Shown: positions 16,173 to 25,126 of the stretch, piece after piece
Layout of the letters: each line of letters starts with the position of its first letter
Numbering within the stretch: the stretch's first letter is position 1
Assembly: GCA_903824965.1 (NCBI GenBank)
Contig: CAIJYR010000138.1
Span: 1-33,744, forward strand
DNA: 33,744 nucleotides
From: an uncultured Thiotrichales bacterium
GTDB taxonomy: Bacteria > Pseudomonadota > Gammaproteobacteria > CAIRSR01
Reading direction: 5' to 3'
Notes under the pieces: generated by a model
Databases searched by the model: none
What the model was told of the DNA's origin: nothing
What the model saw: only the letters and a program-made list of their open reading frames with translations
Program-made: the position numbers and the translations under genes

Positions 16173-17615
16173 CTAGTCTACGGTTGGCTGTTGGGGCTTC
16201 ACAGGTATCGTGTCTTGGTTCAAGTCCCAACCACCCCCCAGGGCTTTCAAGAGGGCTACGCTCGCAGTCAGACGACGGCCCAAAAGGGTGTTGAGGGTGT
16301 TCTCTGCGGACAAAAGGGTGGCCTGGGTGGTTACGACATTCAGGTAACTGACCGTGCCGAGTTTATACTGGTTGATCGTCAAACGTACCGACTCGCGGGC
16401 TGCTACAACCGCCTGTTCTTGGACAGATGCCTCGCGTGCCAGGGTAGACCATGCTGCAAGGTTGTCCTCTACTTCTTGGAAGGCGGTCAACACGGTTTGG
16501 CGATAGGTGGCAACCGTTGCTTCAAAGGTGGCGATGGCATTCTCGGTTTTGGCACTGCGTAGCCCACCATCCAAGAGAGTCGCCGCAAGGTTCGGCCCCA
16601 ACGCCCAAAAACGATTGGCCACGGTCAGCCACTGAGACAGGTGCTCGCTCCGGAATCCCCCGTTCCCTGTGAGGGTGAGGGTCGGAAAGAAAGCAGCCTT
16701 CGCAACCCCGATCTGTGCATTGGCCGCTGCAACCCGCCGCTCCGCTCCCGCAATGTCAGGACGCCGCTCCAAGAGCATGGAGGGGACAGCCACCGGAATA
16801 CTTGGGATCGTGAGGGGCTTGTGCTCCACAGGCAACGAAAAATCGCTCGGCGGTTGCCCAATCAGCACCGCAATGGCATGTTCTAACGTGGCACGCTGAA
16901 CCCCCACATCAATGGCCTGTGCGCGGGTGATCTCCAGTTGGGTTTGGGCTTGCACCACAGTGACGCGGGTGACAATGCCATAGTCGTATTGGTTTTGGGT
17001 CAGCCGTAGCGCGTTTTGATACGCCTGAACAGTATCGTTGAGCAGCTTTTGTTGAAGATCAGACACGCGCAACTGAAAATAGTCTTGCGCCAACGTCGCC
17101 TGTACGCTCAAGCGTACATTGGCAAGGTCTGCGGTACTTGCGGCCACGGTGTCTGTGCCAGACTCTATGGAATGCCCTACCCTGCCCCACAGATCCGCTT
17201 CCCAACTGGCCTGGAGCGTGAGGTTGTCGGTGGTTGCAACGCTTGGGCCGTTTGCCGTATTGGACTGTGCACGGCTGGAGGAGGCATTCGCAGTGACGGT
17301 GGGCCACCTAGCCGCCTGTGCCTCTTGCAAGAGTGTACGGGCTTGGTGCAGTTGTGCGAGTGCACCCTGGACGCTCTGGTTGGCGGTTGCCGCCTGTTCC
17401 TCCAGTGCGTCCAATGCCGGATCGCCGTAGAGCTTCCACCACGATCCGCGAGGCATAGCATCGCTTGGTTCTGCGGATTTCCACTCGCCTGCTTCTTTGA
17501 ATGCTGGGGGTATTTCCACCGTGGGACGCACGTATGCGGGGCCAACGGTGCAAGCACCCATCAGTATCGCCGCAAGAAGGGCGGGAAAAACGCGCACAAA
17601 GACCATCTTTTTCAT
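16173..17615 (-). CDS. Outer-membrane factor lipoprotein (NodT/OprM family, TolC-like)
   Basis: A 480-residue outer-membrane channel for tripartite export. It has a lipoprotein signal peptide ending LMGAC (lipobox Cys at about residue 20), the opening TVGPAYVRPTVEIPPAF, and two tandem OEP repeats of long helices typical of NodT-type factors. Recognisable blocks are LDALEEQAATANQSVQGALAQLHQARTLLQEA (shown in part), ASWEADLWGRV in the first half, and LLERRPDIAGAERRVAAANAQIGVAKAAFFPTLTLTG in the second, each a family hallmark. The ATG at 17615 is chosen because the signal peptide follows directly; the frame stays open upstream to 17864 but would overlap the divergent gene. It faces the adaptor and ABC genes across 124 bp, so it most likely supplies their outer-membrane exit duct. 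Confidence 0.92.
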   Translation of the reverse strand: MKKMVFVRVFPALLAAILMGACTVGPAYVRPTVEIPPAFKEAGEWKSAEPSDAMPRGSWWKLYGDPALDALEEQAATANQSVQGALAQLHQARTLLQEAQAARWPTVTANASSSRAQSNTANGPSVATTDNLTLQASWEADLWGRVGHSIESGTDTVAASTADLANVRLSVQATLAQDYFQLRVSDLQQKLLNDTVQAYQNALRLTQNQYDYGIVTRVTVVQAQTQLEITRAQAIDVGVQRATLEHAIAVLIGQPPSDFSLPVEHKPLTIPSIPVAVPSMLLERRPDIAGAERRVAAANAQIGVAKAAFFPTLTLTGNGGFRSEHLSQWLTVANRFWALGPNLAATLLDGGLRSAKTENAIATFEATVATYRQTVLTAFQEVEDNLAAWSTLAREASVQEQAVVAARESVRLTINQYKLGTVSYLNVVTTQATLLSAENTLNTLLGRRLTASVALLKALGGGWDLNQDTIPVKPQQPTVD

Positions 17616-17739
17616 AAGGGGAACTCGGAAAACCAGGGTGTCGTACAGGTCATGTGCAATCCCAGAGAGGTGATACAATGACGAACTGCTGGCGCATAAC
17701 AGTCGCGTACGCAGGAGCACCTGATTGGACGAATCGACC

Positions 17740-18318
17740 ATGGCTACCCCCTTTCCCTGTACCATCCGTTCTCTGGATCTTGATCGTGCTGACAGTGAGG
17801 TTGCACGAATCGGATTGTTGGTTGCAATATTGCTTTGTTTTCTGTGGGGTCTCTGGTTTCTCACGGCACCCGTACTTTCTTACCAGGTCACACGCGCAGT
17901 CAGTGTAACCCAAGAGGAAGACACCATCGTTCGCACGCCCCAGGAGGGAGGAGGCGCGATTCGCCCACAGCTTTTTCGGCGACGAGGAATTCTAGCAACC
18001 TTTCCCACCGAGGCCACGCAAAACATACAACTCGGTCAAGCGGCCTTTTTGCGTCTAGCAGGGGCAGGACAGGCAAGGGGGGCGATTCCTGCGGTGGTGG
18101 CTGAGATCAAGCCTTCCACCACCCCCGGCAAAATCACGGTGAAATTATACACCCTGCAAGAAGGAAATCACCCGTACCCCTTTACCGGAAACGAACTGGG
18201 CGAAGTGACGATTGAACGGCCCAGCGATATCCCAATCGGCCTTGTCTTCCGTGCCTTAGGCGTATCGACGGAAACACCTCCTGTATCGCTCAGTCCCGCA
18301 CCGCATACGCCCCCATGA
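17740..18318 (+). CDS. Miniature HlyD-like membrane-fusion protein
   Basis: A 192-residue protein with one N-terminal transmembrane helix (about residues 23-47, IGLLVAILLCFLWGLWFL) and a periplasmic part. The segment ATFPTEATQNIQLGQAAFLRL, followed by VVAEIKPSTTPGKITVKLYTL, resembles the beta-barrel domain of HlyD adaptors. The long helical hairpin and lipoyl halves seen in 350-450-residue adaptors are missing. The stop overlaps the next ABC gene (ATGA), so the two are co-translated. It is probably the periplasmic link between the ABC transporter and the TolC-like factor; that role is inferred from the operon and the weak barrel similarity. The C-terminus (about 20 residues) is Pro/Thr/Ser-rich. 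Confidence 0.65.
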   Translation: MATPFPCTIRSLDLDRADSEVARIGLLVAILLCFLWGLWFLTAPVLSYQVTRAVSVTQEEDTIVRTPQEGGGAIRPQLFRRRGILATFPTEATQNIQLGQAAFLRLAGAGQARGAIPAVVAEIKPSTTPGKITVKLYTLQEGNHPYPFTGNELGEVTIERPSDIPIGLVFRALGVSTETPPVSLSPAPHTPP

Positions 18319-21005
18319 TTTTTAACAACGCGCCCCCACAACGGCGGTTTTTTGTGCCTGAGGTGGTACAAACCTCTGCGATGGACTGTGGGCCTGCTGC
18401 GCTCAAGGCATTGCTGGAGGGTTTTGGGATTCGTGTCCATTATGGACGACTCCGCGAGGTTTGCCAGACCAGTGTAGACGGTACTTCCATTGACACCCTG
18501 GAGGTGGTTGCGAACCAATTAGGGCTGGTTGCATCCCAGATCATGGTGCCGATCGATCATCTCTTTTTGGAGAATACCCCTGTACTGCCAGCACTGACGG
18601 TGATACGTTTGCCGAATGGTCTGACGCATTTTGTCATTATATGGCGGAACCATGGACGGTTTGTGCAAGTGATGGATCCTGGTATAGGCAGACGTTGGGT
18701 AACCAGAAAACAACTGCTGGAAGAATTGTATATTCACAACCAGGTGGTTCCGGCTGATGCGTGGTACGCATGGGCCTGTTCGGAGGATTTCTGTGCCCCA
18801 CTGCGCCAACGCCTGGCAGAGCTGGAAGTGCCAGAATCCACGCAGGAGTCGTTTCTTCGGAACGCTTTGGCGAGTGGACACTGGAAAACCTTGGCGACCT
18901 TGGATGCAGCCATTCGCATGACGGCCACACTGGTACGCACAGGGGGATTACAAGCGGGCACGGAAGCGAGCGATGTTTTGACGCGGTTCTTGGTCTCGGA
19001 CAGTCTGACGATTCCCACCTCCTTTTGGTCTGTGTGTGCGCTGCCGGAGGAGGATACCCAATTGTTATTCCAAGCACCGGTGCTCATTCAGGTCTCAGGT
19101 CTCCGAGAAACACCCGCCCCAGAGGACATGGTTCAGGCGCTCCCTCCCGAATGGGTGAGTGCTCTTGCTGAGTCAGGCCAATCTCCCGAACAGTATCTGT
19201 GGGAATTATTAAAAAAAGATGGGTTCCTGACGCAGACGATTGTACTAGTGGCATTGTTGTTTGCGACCCTTGGGGTTACGCTTTTGCCTTTGTTGTTTCG
19301 GTTTCTATTGGAAATGGGCCAACATTTGGATTTGGTAGGGGAACGAATCAACGCTATTGAGGCACTGATCGCCTTTCTGGTTGTTTTGCTGTCGTTACAA
19401 GTACCCATCGCTGCTATGGGCGTCTGGATGGGCAGGCGATTAGAAACACATTTACGCCTTGCCTTTCTCGGAAAGATACCCCGTTTGGGGGATCATTATT
19501 TCCGCAGTCGCCTGGCCTCAGACATGACCGAGCGTGCCTACGGACTCATGGTCATCAATCAATTGCCACCACTCGTCACCCATTTCTTACAGTTGCTCTT
19601 GACGATGGTATTGACAGCGGTCGGTATTGCTATGCTAAGCCCCGAAAGTTCCTGGCTCGCAGTGGCAGCCACGGTGATGAGCATCTGCATGTCCCTCGTG
19701 GCACAACCGGTACTCACCGAACAAGATATGCGTTTCCGTACCCATGAGGCAGCACTCAGTCGTTTCTACCTCGATGCACTGCTTGGATTGATCCCCATTC
19801 GCACGCATGGTGCTGCACATGCCTTTCGGAGTGAACAGGAAAGTTTGTTGGTACAGTGGTCAAAGAGCGGCATAGACTTTGCAGAAATACGATTGTTGGT
19901 CATTGCCCTCAGCTTGTTCATGAATACCGGTTTTGTAGTCTGGATTGTCCTACGTTATGTGGAAGAAGGCGGTAGCGCCAGTGGTGTCTTGGTGCTCTTG
20001 TATTGGGCGCTGCGTCTACCCGATTTGGGTATGCAAATGGCGAACCTCACCCAACAATACCCTATGTTGAGAAACCGTATTCTCCGTTTATTAGAACCGT
20101 TGCATGCACCCGAAGAGACAGAGATGTGGTATTCGGGACAACCGGAAACAGGGATTTCTCCCACGGTGGCTGACACTGGGGGTGTTGCGATTGACCTGCA
20201 AGGGGTCACTGTACAAACCGCAGGGCATTCTATTTTACGGGAGATTTCAGTAGCCATTGCAGCGGGTGCACACCTTGCCATTGTCGGTTCTTCTGGGGCT
20301 GGAAAATCAAGTCTGGTTGGGTTGTTGTTGGGTTGGTATCACCCATCCGAAGGGGTTGTTCGGGTAGACGGCGCGTTATTACAAGGTGAACGTCTGCAGC
20401 GTTTGCGTCAAGAAACTGCTTGGGTCGACCCTTCGATACAAGTGTGGAATCGTTCGTTGCAGGACAATTTGTATTATGGTACCCACGGTGTGGCCGAACC
20501 TTTCCAGACGGTGCTTGATCAGGCCGATCTAGTGTCCGTTCTGGAAAGGCTACCCGACGCTGAGCAGACCGTGCTAGGGGAAGGGGGCGGTTTGGTGTCG
20601 GGTGGTGAAGGACAACGAGTACGCCTAGGGCGTGCTATGCTGCGGTCTGGGGTGAAACTGGTCATCCTGGATGAGCCGTTTCGGGGACTCGACAGAGAGA
20701 AACGTCGGCAATTGTTAGACCGCGCCCGTCGCTATTGGGCATCAGCGACGCTGATCTTTATTTCCCACGATGTGGGGGATACGCAAAGCTTTCAGCGGGT
20801 CTTGGTGGTAGAAGAAGGACGTGTAACCGAGGACAATCCCCCTACCGTACTTTTGGAACAGCCAAACTCGCGCTACCGTCAATTATTGACGGCAGAGAAA
20901 GCAGTACGTCAAGAACTATGGGAAGGCAAGGAGTGGCAGCATTGGTGGTTAGAAGGGGGAGAATTGCGAGCAGACGGGCCGGAAAGGACACCGCCTACCC
21001 CATAG
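18315..21005 (+). CDS. Peptidase C39-containing ABC exporter (bacteriocin/microcin type)
   Basis: An 896-residue fusion. Residues of about 10-150 form a C39 cysteine peptidase with the catalytic set intact: Cys25 in MDCGPAALKALL, His105 in GLTHFVII and Asp121 in VMDPG. Such domains cut double-glycine leaders during export. Residues of about 150-295 are an extra region of unknown fold not found in standard C39 exporters. About 300-575 is a six-helix exporter membrane domain. About 625-870 is the ATPase with Walker A GSSGAGKSS, signature VSGGEGQR, Walker B LVILDEPFRGLD and switch His in FISHD. It is co-translated with the mini-adaptor upstream and followed by a second ABC gene, resembling NHLM-type bacteriocin export loci. 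The substrate is not evident in the window. Confidence 0.9.
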   Translation: MIFNNAPPQRRFFVPEVVQTSAMDCGPAALKALLEGFGIRVHYGRLREVCQTSVDGTSIDTLEVVANQLGLVASQIMVPIDHLFLENTPVLPALTVIRLPNGLTHFVIIWRNHGRFVQVMDPGIGRRWVTRKQLLEELYIHNQVVPADAWYAWACSEDFCAPLRQRLAELEVPESTQESFLRNALASGHWKTLATLDAAIRMTATLVRTGGLQAGTEASDVLTRFLVSDSLTIPTSFWSVCALPEEDTQLLFQAPVLIQVSGLRETPAPEDMVQALPPEWVSALAESGQSPEQYLWELLKKDGFLTQTIVLVALLFATLGVTLLPLLFRFLLEMGQHLDLVGERINAIEALIAFLVVLLSLQVPIAAMGVWMGRRLETHLRLAFLGKIPRLGDHYFRSRLASDMTERAYGLMVINQLPPLVTHFLQLLLTMVLTAVGIAMLSPESSWLAVAATVMSICMSLVAQPVLTEQDMRFRTHEAALSRFYLDALLGLIPIRTHGAAHAFRSEQESLLVQWSKSGIDFAEIRLLVIALSLFMNTGFVVWIVLRYVEEGGSASGVLVLLYWALRLPDLGMQMANLTQQYPMLRNRILRLLEPLHAPEETEMWYSGQPETGISPTVADTGGVAIDLQGVTVQTAGHSILREISVAIAAGAHLAIVGSSGAGKSSLVGLLLGWYHPSEGVVRVDGALLQGERLQRLRQETAWVDPSIQVWNRSLQDNLYYGTHGVAEPFQTVLDQADLVSVLERLPDAEQTVLGEGGGLVSGGEGQRVRLGRAMLRSGVKLVILDEPFRGLDREKRRQLLDRARRYWASATLIFISHDVGDTQSFQRVLVVEEGRVTEDNPPTVLLEQPNSRYRQLLTAEKAVRQELWEGKEWQHWWLEGGELRADGPERTPPTP

Positions 21006-21037
21006 ATTGTGATCTGATTATGATCTGATTGTGATCT
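21005..21037. repeat. Three tandem 11-bp repeats (GATTRTGATCT) after the ABC gene
   Basis: GATTGTGATCT, GATTATGATCT and GATTGTGATCT follow one another without a gap, the first base being the last base of the upstream stop codon. An 11-bp period puts the repeats on one face of the helix, so a protein-binding site is possible. No function is known. Confidence 0.7.
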
Positions 21038-21397
21038 GTTTCACGACACACAACCTACGTAGGATGTTTTAGTTTTTTGCTGGTTTATTGCCGCCAGCTT
21101 TTACGCCCGTTTTTACGACCATTTGTCTCTCCTCAATAATGTTTTTGGTATAGTGGAATGCAACAGCAAGATTAGGCTAACATACGTTCTACGAGGTTGT
21201 AAAGTTTCCAATGTGCCGTTCTTGATCCTACAGATGCTTGTAGCCTTTGATAAACCCCTTCCCTGGGGGAAGGGGCTTGGGGATAGGGTTTTTGATCTTG
21301 ATCTTGATCTTGATAAAACCAATTCAAAACCAGCCCCATTTCTTTTTTTATCACAAAGTCAAAATCTTGTACGCTGATTGATGAGCAGTTACCTAAA
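21038..21397. other. Gene-free gap between two ABC transporter genes, with a palindromic repeat
   Basis: I find no convincing gene here and no candidate precursor peptide with a Gly-Gly leader. The contents are a hairpin CCCCTTCCC-TGG-GGGAAGGGG (21255-21275) followed by CTTGGGGATAGGG, the same family as the repeats at 11595-11762, and 3.8 units of TTGATC (21292-21314). An 84-codon frame (21123-21377) runs through both repeats and looks accidental. The hairpin could act as a processing or termination site separating expression of the two transporters. Confidence 0.7.
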
Positions 21398-23539
21398 ATG
21401 AACCACACGATTGATTGGAACAGCGCAACCTGGCACGCCTCACAATTACACGAAGCCATGATCTTGTTGGCCAGGAAAGCACGCCTGTTGTCTCAATCAC
21501 CCGACACCTTGGAAATGTCAGGATATACTGGCCCCGCCCAGGAAGAGCGTATTCATGCCTGGATGACGGTCATGGCACAATCCATCGGCATTGAAACAGA
21601 AGCCGTAGACCTGCCGTATGCCGACCTGCAACGCAGCCTACAAAAAATCGGGCCTGCCTTGATTCGCTTTCCCGATGGCAAATCCCTGCGCTTCTTGGCA
21701 ATTATAAAAAGCACCGACAAACGAATACAGATCATCACCCCAAATCGCACGATTCAATCTATTGCACCCTCGCAATTGCGTAACGTATTGGCTGATGGAC
21801 TAGAAACCCCCCTCCTCCCTACGATACAAACCCTCTTGTCAGAAACCCATATTCCGGCAGAACGGCATATCACCACACAGACCGCATTGTTACGCGAACA
21901 ACTGGGTTCTACACCCATTGGTGGTTGTTGGTTGCTACGCTTTTCCCCAGGCGATGGGTTTCTCAAACAGTGTGTTCACTCAGGAGTATCCGTCACTATC
22001 ATCACCATCCTTGGCACCAGCCTCCTCGCACAGATCTTAATATTATTTGGTTGGTGGGTCATTGGTGAGGGTGCACTCTCTGGGCATTTTGAATGGACTT
22101 GGTTGATGGCTTGGGTGCTTTTATTGTTCACAGCAGTGCCTCTACAATCTGCCATGACTTGGAAACAAAGTTTATTTTCCCTAGCATTGGGGCGATTGTT
22201 CAAACAGCGATTATTGTATGGTATTTTGCAACTAGCACCAGAAGAGATTCGCCATCAAGGGGCGGGTCAGTTTATGGGGATTGTGCTAGAGACAGAGTCA
22301 TTAGAATCTCTCGCCCTGTCCGGTGGTGTGATGGTTCCCTTTGCGCTCTTGAAAATCTTCATCCTGATGGGTGTGTTAGCATTGTGTGCGGGCGGTTTTT
22401 TGCTTGTTCTTCTGCTCTGCGGTTGGATAATAGTGAGTGGAATACTCATTGGGTACAACTACCAACGTATGAATGCTTGGATGGCTGTTTATCGAGAGAT
22501 GACCAACGACTTGGTAGAACGCATGGTAGGACACCGAACACGTCTTGCACAAGAGACCCCATCCCATTGGCACGACGAAGAAGATGCCCTACTGGATCGG
22601 TATGTGCAATCTTCCAAACGAAAGGATCAGTTGAACGTCTTGGTTTCTTCTGTGGTTGAATACGGCTGGTTGGTGCTGGGCGTGGCAGGGATTGCCTATC
22701 CCTTTGTGACCAATCCCAACGAATCCTCTACGCTGGCCATAGCGTTTGGGTGTATTTTATTGGTTTCGCAATCGCTCAACGAATTGGTCACCGGAACAGC
22801 CAGTTTTCTGGGAGCGATGGTTACGTGGAAACAAGTTGGGCCTTTGTTTCAAGCAGCGGCACGTGGTGAACGTCGTGAAAGGGAACAATCCGCAATGGAT
22901 ATGACGGTTCCACTCACATCGACCAATACTCCGATGATCACGGCGCACGATGTAAGTTTTCGGTACCGACGTGTGGCCAAACCTGCCTTGCAGCACTGTA
23001 CGCTCAGGATTGATCAGGGAGAACGTATTTTGTTGGAAGGCCCGTCAGGGGGTGGCAAGTCTACGTTGGCGGCATTGCTCGCAGGACTGCGTTTGCCAGG
23101 CGAAGGGCAATTGTCCTTGTGGGATGTGCCACAAGCAACATTGGGCATAGAAACGTGGCGGCGTCGTATCGTCACGGCGCCCCAGTTCCATGAGAACCAT
23201 GTCTTTGTCGAGACTTTTGCGTTTAATCTATTGATGGGGCGACGGTGGCCACCCTTGCCAGAGGACTTGAGAGATGCCGAGATCCTATGCCGAGAATTGG
23301 GTCTAGGGGAGTTGCTAGAACGCATGCCGTCTGGATTCCAACAAATGGTTGGAGAGAGTGGATGGCAACTTTCGCATGGGGAACGCAGCCGATTATACAT
23401 CGCACGCGCTCTCCTTCAGTCTGCGGATTTCATGATTCTTGATGAGAGTTTCGCAGCTCTGGATCCAGAAAACCTCAAACATGCCTTGCAATGCGTACTA
23501 CGCCGTGCCCCTACTTTGTTGGTCATTGCGCATCCGTAG
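21398..23539 (+). CDS. Second ABC exporter with a degenerate C39-like N-terminal domain
   Basis: A 713-residue protein. The first 190 residues parallel the C39 domain of the upstream exporter (ALIRFPDGKSLRFLAIIK against ALTVIRLPNGLTHFVIIW), but the catalytic Cys, His and Asp are absent. It is therefore probably a non-cleaving leader- or cargo-binding domain. Membrane helices follow from about residue 195 to 470. The ATPase has Walker A GPSGGGKST (about 548), signature LSHGERSR (His for the usual second-position Gly), Walker B FMILDESFAALD and switch His in LLVIAHP. The protein stops directly after that His, lacking the usual 40-60-residue tail. It pairs with the C39 exporter, probably as the second half of the export machine, as ABC1/ABC2 do in NHLM systems. 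Confidence 0.85.
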   Translation: MNHTIDWNSATWHASQLHEAMILLARKARLLSQSPDTLEMSGYTGPAQEERIHAWMTVMAQSIGIETEAVDLPYADLQRSLQKIGPALIRFPDGKSLRFLAIIKSTDKRIQIITPNRTIQSIAPSQLRNVLADGLETPLLPTIQTLLSETHIPAERHITTQTALLREQLGSTPIGGCWLLRFSPGDGFLKQCVHSGVSVTIITILGTSLLAQILILFGWWVIGEGALSGHFEWTWLMAWVLLLFTAVPLQSAMTWKQSLFSLALGRLFKQRLLYGILQLAPEEIRHQGAGQFMGIVLETESLESLALSGGVMVPFALLKIFILMGVLALCAGGFLLVLLLCGWIIVSGILIGYNYQRMNAWMAVYREMTNDLVERMVGHRTRLAQETPSHWHDEEDALLDRYVQSSKRKDQLNVLVSSVVEYGWLVLGVAGIAYPFVTNPNESSTLAIAFGCILLVSQSLNELVTGTASFLGAMVTWKQVGPLFQAAARGERREREQSAMDMTVPLTSTNTPMITAHDVSFRYRRVAKPALQHCTLRIDQGERILLEGPSGGGKSTLAALLAGLRLPGEGQLSLWDVPQATLGIETWRRRIVTAPQFHENHVFVETFAFNLLMGRRWPPLPEDLRDAEILCRELGLGELLERMPSGFQQMVGESGWQLSHGERSRLYIARALLQSADFMILDESFAALDPENLKHALQCVLRRAPTLLVIAHP

Positions 23540-23545
23540 CATCAC

Positions 23546-24016
23546 TCAAAGCATCGCGAGGATTTTCCCATCCATGAGACGAAGGCGCTGGCTCAGGGTT
23601 TTGCCGAGTTTGAGAAGCAGCTTGGCACCAAGGGCAGGGTCGTCCTTGATGAGCTGAAGAAGACTTTCTTTTGTCAGGCGTAGCACCGTAGTGATTTCTG
23701 AGGCAACCACCGTCGCTGATCGTGGTTCACCGTCCAACAACGACATCTCCCCAAAGGATTTACCCTTGCCAAGAGAGCTTAGCGTCTTCTTTTTGTTATA
23801 ATCATCGTCCTTGAGAATATTGACTCTACCTACAATAATGATACACATGAATGCTTCACGTGTACCCTCTTTGAGAATCGTCTCTCCTTGCGGATACACT
23901 TGAAATTTCAAGTAACCGGCAAATTTCTTTCTTTCCTCCAAAGACAATCCATCCGCCCATGTGGTGACCGAAAAGACTTCCAGGATGGTTTCTACGTCTG
24001 TGTTGCTCTGATTCAT
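23546..24016 (-). CDS. Cyclic-nucleotide-binding domain protein
   Basis: A 156-residue cytoplasmic protein consisting essentially of one cNMP-binding (CRP-like) beta-roll, with FQVYPQGETILKEG (about 39-52), VGRVNIL and the phosphate-binding cassette SFGEMSLLDGEPRSATVVA (about 91-109), whose Glu and Arg match cAMP/cGMP binders. There is no DNA-binding domain, so it is not a transcription factor. It may sense a cyclic nucleotide and act through a partner. It converges on the second ABC gene with a 6-bp gap and lies 25 bp downstream of the SirB2-family gene on the same strand. A tie to the export system is suggested only by position. Confidence 0.85.
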   Translation of the reverse strand: MNQSNTDVETILEVFSVTTWADGLSLEERKKFAGYLKFQVYPQGETILKEGTREAFMCIIIVGRVNILKDDDYNKKKTLSSLGKGKSFGEMSLLDGEPRSATVVASEITTVLRLTKESLLQLIKDDPALGAKLLLKLGKTLSQRLRLMDGKILAML

Positions 24017-24041
24017 CTGCGGTTCTCAATGCAATAATTCT

Positions 24042-24419
24042 TCAGAAGATCCAGGGGTCTTTCATCACCGCAACCAAAATGATATAGGCAAAAACCAGCA
24101 GCGCCAGCAACCAAGCTGTTACACGCACCCACTTCGGTCGCCCGGGGCGCAGGGCTAGACTCCCAAGGGCAATGTAGAGCAACAGCGCGATCAACTTGGC
24201 CGTGAGCCATCCATCAGTGAGGGGATGCCAACGACCCAGTACAGTCAATGCAATGGCGGCAATCAGCAGCACTGTATCGTTGACATGGGGTACGACCCGA
24301 ACCCAGTGTCGGACGAGCATCGGCGAATCGATGATCATCCAGTACCCACGCACCACAAAAAGGGCGAAGGTAAGATTCACTGTCGCAATATGCAGGTGTT
24401 TCAACAGCTCGTAGAGCAT
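24042..24419 (-). CDS. SirB2 family membrane protein
   Basis: A 125-residue integral membrane protein with four predicted helices. The family is recognised by HLHIATVNLTFALFVVRGYWM (His and Trp/Met pattern at the first helix), HVNDTVLLIAAIAL in the second and KLIALLLYIALGSLAL in the third. SirB2-family proteins are small inner-membrane proteins of unknown biochemical function, originally linked to Salmonella invasion regulation but common in non-pathogens. The length is normal. It is followed 25 bp later by the cyclic-nucleotide-binding gene. Confidence 0.85.
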   Translation of the reverse strand: MLYELLKHLHIATVNLTFALFVVRGYWMIIDSPMLVRHWVRVVPHVNDTVLLIAAIALTVLGRWHPLTDGWLTAKLIALLLYIALGSLALRPGRPKWVRVTAWLLALLVFAYIILVAVMKDPWIF

Positions 24420-24505
24420 GTTCGATCACCACAAGTAGAGAGGTGCAGTAAACCCAGCGCTCGTCAAGACGCCCGACCAGCGCCGGATGTAGAATCAGCA
24501 ACCAA

Positions 24506-25090
24506 CTAAGGTTCGACGGTCGCTTTGACAATCACTACAGGGGTTGCCGGAACATCACTTTGGAAGGGGCCGCCTCGTCCCGTGGGTACGGAACGGATTT
24601 GATCCACAACCTCCATACCCTCTACGACCTTGCCAAACACTGCGTACCCCCAGCCTTGCGGAGTCTTGCTCTTAAAATCCAAAAAGTCGTTGTCGACTAC
24701 GTTGATGAAAAATTGTGCCGTGGCCGATCCAGGATCCGAAGTACGTGCCATGGCAATGGTGCCACGATCATTATGCAGTCCATTGTCGGCTTCGTTTGGG
24801 ATGGGGGCGCGGGTGGGTGCCTGTTCATACGTAGCATTGTAGCCCCCTCCTTGAATCATAAAATTCTTGATAACGCGATGGAAAATAGTCCCGTTATAAT
24901 GACCGCTGGTCACATAAGCCAGAAAATTCTCCACCGTCTTTGGGGCTTTGGCGGCGTCTAGCGCCAAAACGATAGTACCTTCTGTGGTCTGAAGACGAAC
25001 CCGTGGCGAGGTGTCGGTCACTGTTGCTGCTCCGGTAAGGGTAGTTAGGGTACACAAAAAAACCGTCAATAACATGCGTAACAATGGCAC
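24506..25090 (-). CDS. Exported cyclophilin-type peptidyl-prolyl isomerase
   Basis: A 194-residue cyclophilin with a signal peptide ([17 protein letters not shown]), hence periplasmic, where it would speed prolyl isomerisation during protein folding. The catalytic region is complete: [18 protein letters not shown] (about 70-87, catalytic Arg), [22 protein letters not shown] (about 110-131) and [17 protein letters not shown]. The start is GTG at 25090, with AGGAG eight bases upstream. It lies 36 bp downstream of purL on the same strand. PpiA and PpiB are the nearest E. coli relatives; I leave the symbol open. Confidence 0.93.
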   Translation of the reverse strand: MPLLRMLLTVFLCTLTTLTGAATVTDTSPRVRLQTTEGTIVLALDAAKAPKTVENFLAYVTSGHYNGTIFHRVIKNFMIQGGGYNATYEQAPTRAPIPNEADNGLHNDRGTIAMARTSDPGSATAQFFINVVDNDFLDFKSKTPQGWGYAVFGKVVEGMEVVDQIRSVPTGRGGPFQSDVPATPVVIVKATVEP

Positions 25091-25126
25091 AGAATTTCTC
25101 CTAATGCGAGATCATGGGTAAAAAAC

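Noticed and set aside
21123-21377. 84-codon frame between the ABC genes, considered as a precursor peptide for the C39 exporter
   Set aside because: It runs through a palindromic repeat and the TTGATC tandem repeat (giving DLDLDLD), has no Gly-Gly leader and no ribosome binding site.
24013-24210. 65-codon minus-strand frame over the SirB2 gene
   Set aside because: It lies in another frame of a well-supported SirB2 gene and has no family features.
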